A stretch of 64,000 bases of DNA from Haemophilus haemolyticus (GTDB lineage: Bacteria > Pseudomonadota > Gammaproteobacteria > Enterobacterales > Pasteurellaceae), in contig NZ_LYCK01000012.1 in NCBI RefSeq assembly GCF_001679045.1, forward strand, positions 310,001-374,000, given 5' to 3'. The notes beneath the pieces are model-generated. The model was not told the DNA's origin and ran no database searches. It saw nothing but the letters and a program-made list of their open reading frames with translations. A program made the position numbers and the translations under genes. Shown here piece by piece: positions 9,531 to 18,887 of this stretch (the first letter of the stretch is position 1; the number at the start of each line of letters is the position of its first letter).

Positions 9531-12137
9531 TTATTTCTTTCGTTCAACCCATTTTCCATTGGTGAAATCAACAATCCATTTCGTCGCTTTTCCATCTTTT
9601 TCAGAAGTCACATATTGTTTTTTCTCTTTACGACTAAAACGAACAATCGCTTCATTCCCTTCTGGGTCTTTTTGTGGTGCATCCGCTAAATAAGCTAATT
9701 TTTCAGGCAAACGCTCGCGATATTGCACAAGTTCAGCGATTTTAACTGGGCGTGTTTCGCGGGATTTCGGGAAATTATGTGCTGACATAAATACACCACT
9801 CGCACCGTCACGCAATACAAAATATGCATCAGATTTTTCGCATTTTAGCTCTGGGAAATGTACAGGCTCTTCTTTTGGTGGGGCGACTTCGCCATTTTTC
9901 AAAATTTTGCGCGTGTTATCACAATTTGTACATCCCATATACTTGCCAAAACGGCCAAGTTTTAAATGCATATCCGCACCGCATTTATCACACTCAACAA
10001 CAGGGCCATCATAACCTTTAATTTTGAATGAGCCTTCTTCAATCAAATATCCATCACAATTTGGATTATTACCACAAATATGGATTTTACGATGGGCATC
10101 GATTACATAGCTGTCCATTGCCGTTCCACATTTTGTACAACGTTTACGATCCATTAATGCTTTGGTTTCTGAAGATTCATCTAAAACATTCAATAATTCC
10201 GCTTCAGGAATTAAATTAATCGTCGTTTTACACCGCTCTTTTGGCGGCAATGCATAACCTGTACATCCTAAAAATACCCCCGTACTTGCCGTACGAATTG
10301 CCATATTTCTGCCACAGGTTGGGCATTTAATATCGGTTTCCACAAGGCTATTTGGGCGCATACCGCCTTCAAGCTCATCCAATTCAGCTTTAGAAAGCTG
10401 GCTAGAAAAATCCTTGAAGAATTGATTCAATTCAGTTTTCCAATTCACTGAACCAGAGGCAATTTTATCTAAAGTATCTTCCATATTCGCGGTGAAATCG
10501 TAATTCATTAATTCACCAAAAGACTCATTGAGGCGATCAGTCACAATTTCGCCCATCTTTTCTGCATAGAAACGACGATTTTCAGTACGAACATAACCAC
10601 GTTCTTGAATGGTAGAAATAATTGCCGCGTAAGTAGAAGGACGGCCAATACCACGTTTTTCCAATTCTTTTACTAAAGCCGCTTCAGTAAAACGAGCAGG
10701 TGGTTTAGTAAAGTGTTGGGTTGGTTGCACTTCTTTTAAAACAAGTTTTTCTGAAACAGCAACTGAAGGCAATTCTTGATCTTCAGGATTTTTGCCTATT
10801 TGTGGCAATACTTTTGTCCAACCATCAAAACGTAAAATTCTGCCTTTTGCTTTCAAGCTATAATCGCCAGCTGACACAGTCAATGTACTGCTATCATATT
10901 GTGCAGGCGGCATTTGACATGCTAAGAATTGACGCCAAATTAAATCATAAAGGCGTACCGCATCTTTTTCCATGCCCTCTAAGGATTCAGGCAATGCTCG
11001 AATGTCAGATGGACGAATAGCCTCATGCGCCTCTTGCGCATTTTCTTTACTAGAATAAAAATTTGGTTTTTCTGGTAAATATTGTGCACCAAAATGATTT
11101 TCAATATAGCTACGTGCCATATTCAGCGCATCTTGACTCAAATTGGTTGAATCCGTACGCATATAAGTAATGTAACCCGCTTCATATAAACGTTGGGCTA
11201 GCATCATTGTTTTTTTAACGCCAAATCCCAAGCGAGTACTTGCAGTTTGTTGAAGCGTTGATGTAATAAATGGTGCACGAGGGCGAGAACTTGTTGGCTT
11301 AGTTTCTAAATCTGTGACAACGTAATCGGAAACATTAAGAAAATCTACCGCACTTTGTGCTTCTTTTTGATTTTTTGGATCAAATTTCTTGCCTTTATAA
11401 TCCGTGACATCCAAGCGTATAGCTTGTTTATTTTGATTATTCGTAAGTACCGCAACTTCCCAATATTCTTCAGGCTGGAAGGCTTTAATTTCACGCTCGC
11501 GTTCTACTAATAATTTAACCGCAACCGATTGAACTCGACCCGCAGAAAGCCCACGCGCGACTTTTTTCCAAAGTAACGGAGATACCATAAAGCCCACTAC
11601 TCTATCTAAAAAGCGGCGAGTTTGTTGGGCATTAACACGATCCATATTTAATTGTTCAGGCTTTTCAAAAGCCTGCTTAATGGCATTTTTAGTGATTTCG
11701 TTAAACACTACACGGCTAAAGCGCTCATCATCGCCACCAATCACCTCGCGTAAATGCCATGCGATCGCTTCCCCTTCTCTATCCAAGTCGGTTGCGAGAT
11801 AAATGTGATCCGCTTTTTTAGCAAGCGATTTTAATTCGGAAACCACTTTTTCTTTACCAGGCAAAATTTGATAATTTGCTTTCCAATCGTGATAAGGATC
11901 AATCCCCATACGTTTAACTAAGGCGTTACGTTCCTTCTCAGCATTAATTTTTGCTTTTTCTTCGGCATCCATACCTTTGGTTGAAATTGGTTTAGCTTTT
12001 TCACCTGTACTAGAACCAATCGTCGGCAAATCACGAATATGTCCAACACTAGATTTCACCACATATTGGCTACCTAAATATTTATTGATGGTCTTTGCTT
12101 TTGCCGGCGACTCCACAATCACCAAGGATTTACTCAT
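9531..12137 (-). CDS. topA: DNA topoisomerase I (omega protein)
   Basis: The protein is 868 residues from the ATG at 12137 ([17 protein letters not shown]). A frame open six codons upstream is rejected because the family starts here. It is a type IA topoisomerase that relaxes negative supercoils. The Toprim domain is N-terminal ([15 protein letters not shown] near residue 110). The catalytic tyrosine is in [12 protein letters not shown] around residue 320. The C-terminal part holds three zinc ribbons, beginning [16 protein letters not shown] and ECDKCGAD, followed by a basic tail. A USS core at 11347-11355 lies within the coding sequence. The gene is divergent from the LysR gene, with a gap of about 95 bp. 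Confidence 0.96.
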   Translation of the reverse strand: MSKSLVIVESPAKAKTINKYLGSQYVVKSSVGHIRDLPTIGSSTGEKAKPISTKGMDAEEKAKINAEKERNALVKRMGIDPYHDWKANYQILPGKEKVVSELKSLAKKADHIYLATDLDREGEAIAWHLREVIGGDDERFSRVVFNEITKNAIKQAFEKPEQLNMDRVNAQQTRRFLDRVVGFMVSPLLWKKVARGLSAGRVQSVAVKLLVEREREIKAFQPEEYWEVAVLTNNQNKQAIRLDVTDYKGKKFDPKNQKEAQSAVDFLNVSDYVVTDLETKPTSSRPRAPFITSTLQQTASTRLGFGVKKTMMLAQRLYEAGYITYMRTDSTNLSQDALNMARSYIENHFGAQYLPEKPNFYSSKENAQEAHEAIRPSDIRALPESLEGMEKDAVRLYDLIWRQFLACQMPPAQYDSSTLTVSAGDYSLKAKGRILRFDGWTKVLPQIGKNPEDQELPSVAVSEKLVLKEVQPTQHFTKPPARFTEAALVKELEKRGIGRPSTYAAIISTIQERGYVRTENRRFYAEKMGEIVTDRLNESFGELMNYDFTANMEDTLDKIASGSVNWKTELNQFFKDFSSQLSKAELDELEGGMRPNSLVETDIKCPTCGRNMAIRTASTGVFLGCTGYALPPKERCKTTINLIPEAELLNVLDESSETKALMDRKRCTKCGTAMDSYVIDAHRKIHICGNNPNCDGYLIEEGSFKIKGYDGPVVECDKCGADMHLKLGRFGKYMGCTNCDNTRKILKNGEVAPPKEEPVHFPELKCEKSDAYFVLRDGASGVFMSAHNFPKSRETRPVKIAELVQYRERLPEKLAYLADAPQKDPEGNEAIVRFSRKEKKQYVTSEKDGKATKWIVDFTNGKWVERKK

Positions 12138-12232
12138 TTGATTACCTAATATCACTAGAATTTTGTAAAATTGGGGGTATAGTGCAAAGTTATGTAGGCA
12201 AAATCAAGCATTTTTTCAAAAAAGGTCTATAA

Positions 12233-13150
12233 ATGGATAAACTCAACGCGATTTCTATTTTCTGCAAAGTCATTGAAACCCAAAGTTTTACATTGGCTGC
12301 AAAGCAACAAAATATTTCTGTGGCAATGGCAAGCAAATTAGTTTCACAGTTAGAAGAACATTTAAAAACACGATTGTTACAACGTACCACCAGAAAAATT
12401 ATGCCTACTGAGGCGGGGATGATGTATTACCAACGCTGCCAAGGAATTTTGCTTGATTTAGATGAAGCTGATTCTAGCATCACCCACCTTACCAGCTCAT
12501 TACAAGGAAATTTACTTATTTCTGTTCCTCGTGATTTCGGTTTGCTGTTCATTGTACCGAATTTACCGCTATTTATTGCCGCGCATCCCAATCTACATGT
12601 TGAAATTGAGTTTAATGATAAAAAAATTGACCTTGTGGCAGAAGGCTATGATCTTGCATTACGTATCGGCCATATGGCGGACAGTTCTCTTGTATCACGC
12701 AAAATCAGCACAAATACGCTACACTTTGTGGCATCACCAAGCTATCTTGAAGCGAATGGTATTCCACAAACGCCTGATGATTTAGAACAGCACAATGGCT
12801 TACTTTATAAAAATGTAATGAATCAAGTGAATTGGGTTGGCTCACGCATAAATCAAACACAACGTTTCAAAATCCAATCCAAAGTGGTAAGCAATAGCGG
12901 TTTAGCCTTATTAGAAATGGCAAAAGCAGGGCTAGGAATTGTGAATTTACCTAGATTTATTGTTGGTGAATCTCTCGAAAAAGGGGAACTCATCGAAGTG
13001 TTGCCAGAATATAAACAACAAAAATTAGAAATTCATGTGGTATATCCGAACAGAAGACATTTACCAATAAAAGTGCGGGCATTTATTGAATTTTTATCTG
13101 GCTTAGGCTTGTGTTCAGAAATTTTGGAAAATCCTGAAGATAGTCACTAA
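12233..13150 (+). CDS. LysR-family transcriptional regulator
   Basis: A 305-residue LysR regulator. The N-terminal winged helix-turn-helix covers about residues 1-60 (LAAKQQNISVAMASKLVSQL is the helix-turn-helix). A periplasmic-binding-like effector domain follows, about 90-295. The effector is unknown. Divergent topA and convergent pntB are its neighbours; LysR proteins often control an adjacent divergent gene, but topA is a housekeeping gene, so a distant target is as likely. An imperfect USS (AAGTGCGGG) lies near the 3' end. Confidence 0.88.
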   Translation: MDKLNAISIFCKVIETQSFTLAAKQQNISVAMASKLVSQLEEHLKTRLLQRTTRKIMPTEAGMMYYQRCQGILLDLDEADSSITHLTSSLQGNLLISVPRDFGLLFIVPNLPLFIAAHPNLHVEIEFNDKKIDLVAEGYDLALRIGHMADSSLVSRKISTNTLHFVASPSYLEANGIPQTPDDLEQHNGLLYKNVMNQVNWVGSRINQTQRFKIQSKVVSNSGLALLEMAKAGLGIVNLPRFIVGESLEKGELIEVLPEYKQQKLEIHVVYPNRRHLPIKVRAFIEFLSGLGLCSEILENPEDSH

Positions 13151-13162
13151 ACACTATAAAAA

Positions 13163-13197
13163 AATACCGCACTTAGGCAACCCCAAGTGCGGTTATT
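13163..13197. terminator. USS inverted-pair terminator between the LysR gene and pntB
   Basis: USS cores at 13166-13174 (reverse) and 13185-13193 (forward) form the stem. A and T runs flank both sides, so it can end both converging transcripts. Confidence 0.8.
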
Positions 13198-13210
13198 TTT
13201 ATGCGTGTTT

Positions 13211-14635
13211 TTATAATGCTTTTAAGATATCTTCAACACGATCTTTTGCATCACCAAAGAGCATTTGCGTATTCTCTTTGAAGAATAATGGGTTTTGTAC
13301 GCCAGCGTAACCCACTGCCATTGAACGTTTGAACACAATCACATTTTGTGCTTTCCATACTTCCAACACAGGCATTCCCGCGATTGGACTATTTGGATCT
13401 TCCATCGCAGCTGGGTTTACCGTATCGTTCGCACCGATAACCAATACCACATCGGTATCAGCGAAATCGTCGTTGATTTCATCCATTTCAAGTACGACAT
13501 CGTAAGGCACTTTTGCTTCAGCTAAAAGCACGTTCATGTGGCCAGGTAAACGTCCTGCAACAGGGTGAATACCAAAACGAACGTTAACACCACGTTCACG
13601 CAATTTTGCTGTAATATCAGCGACTGGATATTGTGCTTGTGCAACAGCCATACCATATCCCGGCGTGATAATTACAGAACTTGCATTTTTCAACAATTCA
13701 GCCACTTCTTCCGCTGTAGTTTCACGGTGTTCGCCTTGTTCTTCGCTTGAAGAAACTTGAACATCGTTACCAAAGCCACCCGCAATTACACTCACAAATG
13801 AACGGTTCATTGCTTTACACATAATGTAAGAAAGGATTGCACCAGAAGAACCAACAAGCGCACCTGTTACGATGAGCAAGTCATTATTCAACATAAAACC
13901 CGCTGCCGCCGCTGCCCAACCAGAATATGAGTTAAGCATTGATACCACAACTGGCATATCTGCTCCACCGATTGATGCCACTAAGTGCCATCCAAATGCA
14001 AGAGCAATCGCTGTCATTAATAACACAGGGAAAATGCTTTCTGGATTATTTAAGAATGCAACCATCAATAATGCAGATACCACAAGTGCGGCTAAATTTA
14101 ATTTATGGCGATGCGGTAACATTAATGCTTTTGAATTAATTTTTCCGCTTAATTTACCAAATGCAACAACCGAACCAGTAAAAGTTACGGCACCGATAAA
14201 GATACCTAAAAATACTTCGACGTTATGAATATTTGTTAATACTGTTTGCTCTGCTGCAAATGCGGCTTGTGCTGCTGCATCTAATCCTTCTGGCATTAAC
14301 GCCTCATGGTGTAAACCATAGCTATTAAAGCCTACGAGTACAGCCGCTAAACCGACGAAACTGTGAAGAATCGCCACAAGTTCTGGCATTTCAGTCATTT
14401 CTACTTTTAATGCACGTTGAACACCGATTGCACCACCGATGATCATTGCAATAATGATCCAAAATGTTCCTTCAGAATGAGGTCCAAAAATGGTTGCGAT
14501 AAGGGCAATAGTCATACCAACAATACCGAACCAACAACCCGCTTTAGCAGTTTCATGTTTAGAAAGTCCTGCCAAGCTCATAATGAAAAGTAATGCTGCT
14601 AAAATATACGCAGCCTGTACTAAACCTTCAGACAT
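13211..14635 (-). CDS. pntB: NAD(P) transhydrogenase beta subunit
   Basis: A 474-residue membrane protein. About eight or nine hydrophobic helices fill residues 1-260 and form part of the proton channel (domain II). The C-terminal domain III (about 285-474) binds NADP(H), with the motif [19 protein letters not shown] and the later [14 protein letters not shown]. With PntA it transfers hydride from NADH to NADP+ driven by proton entry. It starts 10 bp after the pntA stop, so they form an operon. Confidence 0.96.
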   Translation of the reverse strand: MSEGLVQAAYILAALLFIMSLAGLSKHETAKAGCWFGIVGMTIALIATIFGPHSEGTFWIIIAMIIGGAIGVQRALKVEMTEMPELVAILHSFVGLAAVLVGFNSYGLHHEALMPEGLDAAAQAAFAAEQTVLTNIHNVEVFLGIFIGAVTFTGSVVAFGKLSGKINSKALMLPHRHKLNLAALVVSALLMVAFLNNPESIFPVLLMTAIALAFGWHLVASIGGADMPVVVSMLNSYSGWAAAAAGFMLNNDLLIVTGALVGSSGAILSYIMCKAMNRSFVSVIAGGFGNDVQVSSSEEQGEHRETTAEEVAELLKNASSVIITPGYGMAVAQAQYPVADITAKLRERGVNVRFGIHPVAGRLPGHMNVLLAEAKVPYDVVLEMDEINDDFADTDVVLVIGANDTVNPAAMEDPNSPIAGMPVLEVWKAQNVIVFKRSMAVGYAGVQNPLFFKENTQMLFGDAKDRVEDILKAL

Positions 14636-14645
14636 TGTGCGCTCC

Positions 14646-16184
14646 TTAACCTTTTCTAAACATTGCTAACATACGTTGTGTGACACGGAAACCACCAAAA
14701 ATATTGATGCTTGCCACCAAAATCGCCACAAAAGCTAAGGCATCGATAAATAGATTGCCTGTTGGCTGACGAATTTGTAATAACGCACCTACAATAATAA
14801 TGCCTGAAATTGCATTTGTTACTGCCATTAATGGTGTGTGAAGTGCATGGCTAACATTCCAAACCACGTAATAACCCACCACACAAGCTAAAACAAATAC
14901 AGTGAAATGTGATAAAAATGCAGCTGGCGCTACAGAAGCTAACCAAAGGAATAACACACCTACACCTGCCATCACACCGTATTTCACACGAGGATCTGTT
15001 GGTTTAGATTCTTTTTTCTCTGCCACTGGTGCAGCTTTGGTTTCTTGTTTTGGTTGTGCAGACACTTGAATTTGTGCTGGTGGAATTTCTTCCCCATCAC
15101 GAACAACGGTTACACCACGAAGAACCACATCTTCAAAATCAATATTGATATTGCCATCTTTCTCTTTGCACAAAAGTTTTAATAAATTGACTAAGTTTGT
15201 GCCGTAAAGTTGGGAAGATTGCGTTGGTAAGCGGCTTGGGAAATCCGTATAACCAATCACTTTCACTTGGTTTTCAGTTGTAACAACTTTCCCTGCTTGC
15301 GTATATTCACAGTTACCGCCAGTTGCAGCCGCTAAATCCACAATCACCGAACCAGGTTTCATTGAATCCACCATTTCTTTGGTGATTAAACGAGGCGCTG
15401 GTTTACCCGGAATGGCTGCCGTAGTAATAATAATATCGACTTCTTTAGCTTGTTCTGCGTAAAGCTCCATCGCACGACGGTTAAATTCTTCCGACATCAC
15501 TTTCGCATAACCATCACCACTGCCACCTTCTTCTTTAAAATCAATTTCTAAGAAGCTTGCCCCCATACTTTGAACTTGCTCTTTCACTTCAGGACGAGAG
15601 TCAAAAGCACGAACAATCGCCCCAAGGCTATTTGCCGCACCAATTGCTGCTAAACCAGCCACACCAGCACCAATCACCAACACTTTTGCTGGTGGAACTT
15701 TACCTGCAGCAGTAATTTGCCCGGTAAAGAAGCTTCCGAATTCATGCGCAGCTTCAATGACAGCACGATAACCAGAAATATTCGCCATAGAAGAAAGTGC
15801 ATCCAATGCTTGCGCACGAGAAATACGAGGCACCGCATCCATTGCTAACACATTAATTTTCTTCGCGGTGAGTTTTTTCATTAACTCAGGATTTTGCATA
15901 CGCCAAATAAAGCTCACAAGCGTTGCCCCTTCCTTCATTTGAGCAATTTCTTCATCTGTCGGTGCATTTACTTTGAAGATAATATCCGATTGCCAAATTT
16001 CAGCCGACGTACCGATCTTCGCGCCCGCCTCTAAAAATGCTTGATCTTCAAAACTAGCTTTAAAACCTGCATCGTGTTCCACGATCACGTCAAAGCCCAA
16101 TTTCAATATTTGCTGAACCGTTTTCGGCGTTGCCGCCACACGGCTCTCATTCTCAAGCAGCTCTCTAGGTACACCAATTAACAT
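14646..16184 (-). CDS. pntA: NAD(P) transhydrogenase alpha subunit
   Basis: A 512-residue protein. The N-terminal alanine-dehydrogenase-like domain I (about 1-380) binds NAD(H); the nucleotide fold is [20 protein letters not shown] near residue 165. A proline- and lysine-rich linker is followed by four transmembrane helices (about 400-512). It pairs with PntB in the inner membrane proton-pumping transhydrogenase. The upstream region has a good CRP-type box (16336-16351). Rightward of this gene the sequence becomes island DNA. Confidence 0.96.
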   Translation of the reverse strand: MLIGVPRELLENESRVAATPKTVQQILKLGFDVIVEHDAGFKASFEDQAFLEAGAKIGTSAEIWQSDIIFKVNAPTDEEIAQMKEGATLVSFIWRMQNPELMKKLTAKKINVLAMDAVPRISRAQALDALSSMANISGYRAVIEAAHEFGSFFTGQITAAGKVPPAKVLVIGAGVAGLAAIGAANSLGAIVRAFDSRPEVKEQVQSMGASFLEIDFKEEGGSGDGYAKVMSEEFNRRAMELYAEQAKEVDIIITTAAIPGKPAPRLITKEMVDSMKPGSVIVDLAAATGGNCEYTQAGKVVTTENQVKVIGYTDFPSRLPTQSSQLYGTNLVNLLKLLCKEKDGNINIDFEDVVLRGVTVVRDGEEIPPAQIQVSAQPKQETKAAPVAEKKESKPTDPRVKYGVMAGVGVLFLWLASVAPAAFLSHFTVFVLACVVGYYVVWNVSHALHTPLMAVTNAISGIIIVGALLQIRQPTGNLFIDALAFVAILVASINIFGGFRVTQRMLAMFRKG

Positions 16185-16335
16185 ACTGTTTCCCTCTGAT
16201 TGATGATTGGGTTGATGAGATTAATGAACAAACCTTCGCCTATTCATCGTTAAAATGACAAAAAGTCAAACGGATACAACTGTATCATTGATCGAATGAA
16301 AATAGGTAACGTTTTTAAGTGGTTTTACAAGATAT

Positions 16336-16351
16336 TGTGATAGGGATCACG
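16336..16351. promoter_or_regulatory. CRP-like box upstream of pntA
   Basis: TGTGATAGGGATCACG matches TGTGA-N6-TCACA with one mismatch in the last base. It lies about 150 bp upstream of the pntA start. It could also serve a transcript going rightward, but none starts there that I can see. Confidence 0.5.
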
Positions 16352-16497
16352 AAAAATCTCACATAAAAAACACCTAAAAAATTTAACCGCACTCCAGCGG
16401 AATAGTTACCCAACACTTCTTCATTAAAACGACTCTAATTTAACACTTTGACTTAGTACAAGCTATGTTGTGATATCTGTTTTCATCGCAGCAATCT

Positions 16498-16567
16498 CTA
16501 TTCTTGTACCGTTTTGCCTGTACGTTTTAATTTCTCCGCGTCATCTTTAATTATGATATTTTGTTGT
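16498..16567 (-). pseudogene. Truncated C-terminal coding remnant of unknown origin
   Basis: On the minus strand about 22 codons read QNIIIKDDAEKLKRTGKTVQ and one more residue, then a TAG stop (16498-16500). The composition looks like a real protein tail. To its right the sequence turns into the oppositely oriented purT remnant, so the rest of the gene is missing. It may be the tail of another lost island gene. I do not recognise the family. Confidence 0.3.
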
Positions 16568-16691
16568 GTACGGCAAAGGCGAAGTCAATGGCCATCGCCG
16601 TTTAGGTGTGTTACTCACTCGTGATATTTCCGTAGAAAAAGCATTAAAAAAAGTAGAACGAGCTTACGTGAAGTTGGATGTAAAATTATAA
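16558..16691 (+). pseudogene. purT 3'-end remnant, copy A
   Basis: About 44 codons ending in a TAA stop at 16689-16691 encode YGKGEVNGHRRLGVLLTRD and onward to LDVKL, the C-terminus of formate-dependent phosphoribosylglycinamide formyltransferase (PurT). An in-frame stop just upstream shows that the 5' nine tenths of the gene are gone. Copy B at 18205-18395 is about 90% identical, with several differences at third codon positions, so the two did not arise by a very recent duplication. Confidence 0.65.
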
Positions 16692-16785
16692 GATTTACTT
16701 AACATAAGTATCATTAAAAATACAAAAAGTGCGGTCAGTTTTTGAGAGGTTTTAAAACTCTTTGAAAGTTGACCGTACTTTACAC
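16568..16785 (+). repeat. Direct repeat R, copy A (purT tail plus USS dyad)
   Basis: This stretch is repeated in direct orientation at about 18272-18483 with roughly 90% identity. Each copy holds the purT tail and then an imperfect dyad starting with AAGTGCGGTCA and ending with a degenerate USS complement, enclosing an inner GAGAGGTTTTAAAACTCTTT-like palindrome. A third, short copy with only the inner palindrome lies at 17470-17505. The copies separate the orphan toxin/immunity modules. Confidence 0.7.
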
Positions 16786-16910
16786 CTAGATACTTTAAAT
16801 TTTCTTAATCAAAAATTAAAAATATAGCTAATTATTAAACAATTAAGATCGTAAAGTTTAATTGTTTTAAACAACATAATTTTATAAAGTAAACTTATAA
16901 AGAATAATCA

Positions 16911-17102
16911 TTATTTATTTTTCATATTTTTACTCAAGTAAAAACAGAATAGAAGCAAAACTAATATTAATGGAAACCATTTTAATGTCACTAATAAACT
17001 AACCTTACTAAAATCAAACTTAAACTTGTATAAAGCTAATGCATACATAAATAAAATTGATATCAATGACATTTTCAAAACAAGAAAAAAATCATTTCTC
17101 AT
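16911..17102 (-). CDS. Small two-helix membrane protein, candidate immunity protein of orphan module 3
   Basis: A 63-residue protein with two hydrophobic segments, about residues 7-23 and 34-55, and charged ends (MRNDFF, KNMKNK). The start codon lies inside the end of the preceding toxin-tail frame: the overlap ATGAGAAATGA couples stop and start. Small immunity genes directly after a CdiA tail are the rule in contact-dependent inhibition loci, and two-helix immunity proteins are known for membrane-acting toxins. I do not recognise a family, so the role rests on position and shape only. Confidence 0.5.
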   Translation of the reverse strand: MRNDFFLVLKMSLISILFMYALALYKFKFDFSKVSLLVTLKWFPLILVLLLFCFYLSKNMKNK

Positions 17103-17508
17103 GTTTATTTGCCTCCTTCAATTGTTCATAATATTTTTCAAAAGAATTTGTCATTGCCTCTTTTATAAGAGGAAAGCCCGTATAATGTCCAAATTTATTT
17201 TCAAGCCCTGAGCTTAGGATATTGCTTCCTGTTGTTTTAACAATATCATAGTTCCCACTATCTTTAGCCCAATCAACAGTCGCTCCGATCCCAATAACAG
17301 GAAGTATTGGCATACCTGTAGTTGCTCCAGCTGAAAAGAATGAATATCCAACCTCTTTAGTAGATTTCAATAAGTTATCTCTTGTTAACGACTTCCCATT
17401 AGCATAATCATTTGCCTCGAAACCTGCTTTAATACCTCCAGCTACCACGGCATTAGATAAAGCTACTTCGAGAGGTTTTAAAACTCTTTGAATATTGACC
17501 GCCTTTTA
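17092..17508 (-). pseudogene. Orphan CdiA toxin-tail fragment (module 3)
   Basis: The frame is open from about 17505 to the TGA at 17092, with a GTG at 17448 as the first plausible start. About 118-137 residues are rich in Gly, Ala and Ser (AVVAGGIKAGFEANDYANGK near the beginning; FSAGATTGMPILPVIGIGAT in the middle). There is no secretion domain and no strong ribosome site, and the upstream edge coincides with the short repeat at 17470-17505. This is what a displaced CdiA C-terminal region looks like. It could be brought back into frame by recombination with the large exoprotein. Its tail overlaps the next small gene by 11 bases. Confidence 0.5.
17470..17507. repeat. Short copy of the repeat-R palindrome
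   Basis: GAGAGGTTTTAAAACTCTTT followed by a degenerate USS complement. It matches the inner part of the dyads at 16736-16782 and 18428-18482 but has no purT tail. It separates modules 2 and 3. Confidence 0.6.
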
Positions 17509-17522
17509 AGCACCTTTGTTAA

Positions 17523-17879
17523 TTACTGCCAAGGCTTAGCATCAGGTTTGCTATGTTTTTTTCGCCATTGGATACATATTGGACTATCCCACATTAGCCT
17601 TTCTTCACAAACTGGACCACCTTCAAGATACCAACCTTTTTTCTCTAAGCAAAGATTCACTTCTGGATTAATACTTTCTCCTGTTACATAATCCATACCG
17701 CAATTCTTCATATCTTTTTCTTTTCTATCAACATATTTAGTTAAAACATTAGGATCTGATTCAGGGAATAATGCATCCGCATTATGCAAACGCCAATGAT
17801 AATGTTGTGGTGCCGGCTTAAATCCTCCAAAAGAACAGCTAAATAATGTTAGCGAAAATAGTATTAATAAAAATCTCAT
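17523..17879 (-). CDS. Small lipoprotein, candidate immunity protein of orphan module 2
   Basis: A 118-residue protein with a lipoprotein signal: MRFLLILFSLTLFSC, with the lipidated cysteine at residue 15. The mature part has four further cysteines and a basic tryptophan-containing tail (WRKKHSKPDAKPW). A strong GGAGG ribosome site precedes the ATG. It is a paralogue of the lipoprotein at 18527-18886: the last 41 or so residues are identical at protein and apparently DNA level, while the N-terminal halves differ. It follows a truncated CdiA tail after 12 bp. I infer that it protects against the lipase-like toxin tail encoded upstream. Confidence 0.6.
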   Translation of the reverse strand: MRFLLILFSLTLFSCSFGGFKPAPQHYHWRLHNADALFPESDPNVLTKYVDRKEKDMKNCGMDYVTGESINPEVNLCLEKKGWYLEGGPVCEERLMWDSPICIQWRKKHSKPDAKPWQ

Positions 17880-17891
17880 TTTTTCTCCTCC

Positions 17892-18196
17892 TTAATTCAT
17901 GTTATTTAACTCAAAAATAGTCGTTTCATTACCCATTTTAAGATCTGTTTTTTTTCTATATCCATCATCCACACATTGTGGCTGTCCTAATCCATGACAA
18001 TTATGAACGGAAGAGACCTCATTACGAAACATATCCACTTTAAGTTTAAGCCAGCTATTATTATTGTTATTTTCTGTCGTGGTTGCAGGGTTGCCTCCCA
18101 ATAAAATCGGCATACTACCTACTGGGTCACTAGCATGATTCTCAATCCGAATTGAACCATCTGAAGTCGTTCTTTCTTTACCTGTTTCCCATTCTT
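17892..18196 (-). pseudogene. Orphan CdiA lipase-tail fragment (module 2)
   Basis: From about 18184 down to the stop at 17892 the frame matches the last 98 residues of the large exoprotein: TGKERTTSDGSIRIENHASD and onward is identical at first and then diverges (SSVHNCHGLGQPQC against SSVHNCYGLGQKQC). Upstream the match breaks off and a TAG follows, so the fragment keeps the Asp and His of the presumed catalytic triad but lacks the serine. It has no secretion domain. An internal ATG at 18113 could start a 73-residue peptide, but I see no reason to call it a gene. Confidence 0.6.
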
Positions 18197-18204
18197 TAGT
18201 GTGC

Positions 18205-18395
18205 TAGATTGGCTATCGGAATCTTTACTATACACCAACGCTGGCTTTAGGTTTAATAGTAATATCCGCATTTTCGGCAAAGGCGAAGTCAATGGTCATC
18301 GCCGTTTAAGTGTATTACTTGCCCGTGATATTTCCGTAGAAAAAGCATTGGAAAAAGTAGAACGAGCTTACGCGAAGTTGGATGTGAAATTATAA
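18205..18395 (+). pseudogene. purT 3'-end remnant, copy B
   Basis: The plus-strand frame ending with the TAA at 18393-18395 encodes NSNIRIFGKGEVNGHRRLS and on to LDVKL, the end of PurT. The upstream 20 codons only partly look like PurT and probably contain a frameshift. It is longer at its 5' side than copy A. It runs opposite to the toxin genes, so it was probably the convergent neighbour of a CDI locus that has since been duplicated with its repeats. Confidence 0.65.
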
Positions 18396-18483
18396 GGTTT
18401 GCTTACCATAAGTATCGTTGAAAATACAAAGTGCGGTCAGTTTTTGAGAGATTTTAAAACTCTTTAAAATTGACTGCACTTTG
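18272..18483 (+). repeat. Direct repeat R, copy B (purT tail plus USS dyad)
   Basis: Partner of the copy at 16568-16785. The dyad 18428-18482 pairs CAAAGTGCGGTCA with TGACTGCACTTTG and probably ends the minus-strand transcript of the CdiA and immunity genes as well as any plus-strand transcript. Confidence 0.7.
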
Positions 18484-18526
18484 TATCGAGTTAAATTGTA
18501 CTCTGCTTAAAATACTTCTGCATTAT

Positions 18527-18886
18527 TTATCCCCAAGGCTTAGCATCAGGTTTGCTATGTTTTTTTCGCCATTGGATACATATTGGACTATCCCACATTA
18601 GCCTTTCTTCACAAACTGGACCACCTTCAAGATACCAACCTTTTTTCTCTAAACAAAGATTCTCTTCTGGATTAACACTTTCACCTGTCACAAAATCCAT
18701 ACCACAATCCGACATGTCTTTTTTTCTTCTTTCAAGAAAATTAATACGTCCTTGAGGATCTGAGTTAGGAAATAAAGCCCTAGAATTATGCAAACGCCAA
18801 TGATCATGTGGTGGTGGTGGTTGAAATCCTCCAAAAGAACAAGCATTGATTGTTAGCAAACCAAATATAAAAAATAGAATCTTCAT
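18527..18886 (-). CDS. Small lipoprotein, candidate immunity protein for the lipase-tailed CdiA
   Basis: A 119-residue lipoprotein precursor. The signal MKILFFIFGLLTINAC ends in a lipobox with the cysteine at residue 16. The mature part starts SFGGFQPPPPHDHWRLHNS, has four further cysteines, and ends in a basic tail. The ATG lies one base after the stop of the large exoprotein (TGATATG at 18890-18884), and its ribosome site GGAG is inside that gene's last codons, so translation is coupled. Position directly after cdiA is the immunity position. An acylated protein in the periplasm is the usual form of immunity against T6SS lipase effectors (Tli proteins), which fits the lipase-like tail. No family is recognised. 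Confidence 0.65.
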   Translation of the reverse strand: MKILFFIFGLLTINACSFGGFQPPPPHDHWRLHNSRALFPNSDPQGRINFLERRKKDMSDCGMDFVTGESVNPEENLCLEKKGWYLEGGPVCEERLMWDSPICIQWRKKHSKPDAKPWG

Positions 18887-18887
18887 A

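Larger units (their letters stand above)
16185..16910. other. Gene-free stretch between pntA and the island modules
   Basis: This 726-bp stretch holds the pntA upstream region with the CRP-like box, a short truncated reading frame on the minus strand (16498-16567), a purT 3' remnant on the plus strand (about 16558-16691) and the USS-containing dyad that follows it (16736-16782). I see no intact gene in it. Confidence 0.6.

Noticed and set aside
17892..18113. A 73-codon minus-strand ORF as an independent small protein
   Set aside because: It is only the inner part of a tail homologous to the large exoprotein, whose match extends upstream of this ATG.
18201..18395. A 64-codon plus-strand ORF as a gene
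   Set aside because: Its last 40 codons are the end of PurT and the rest fits no PurT frame well; I call it a remnant.
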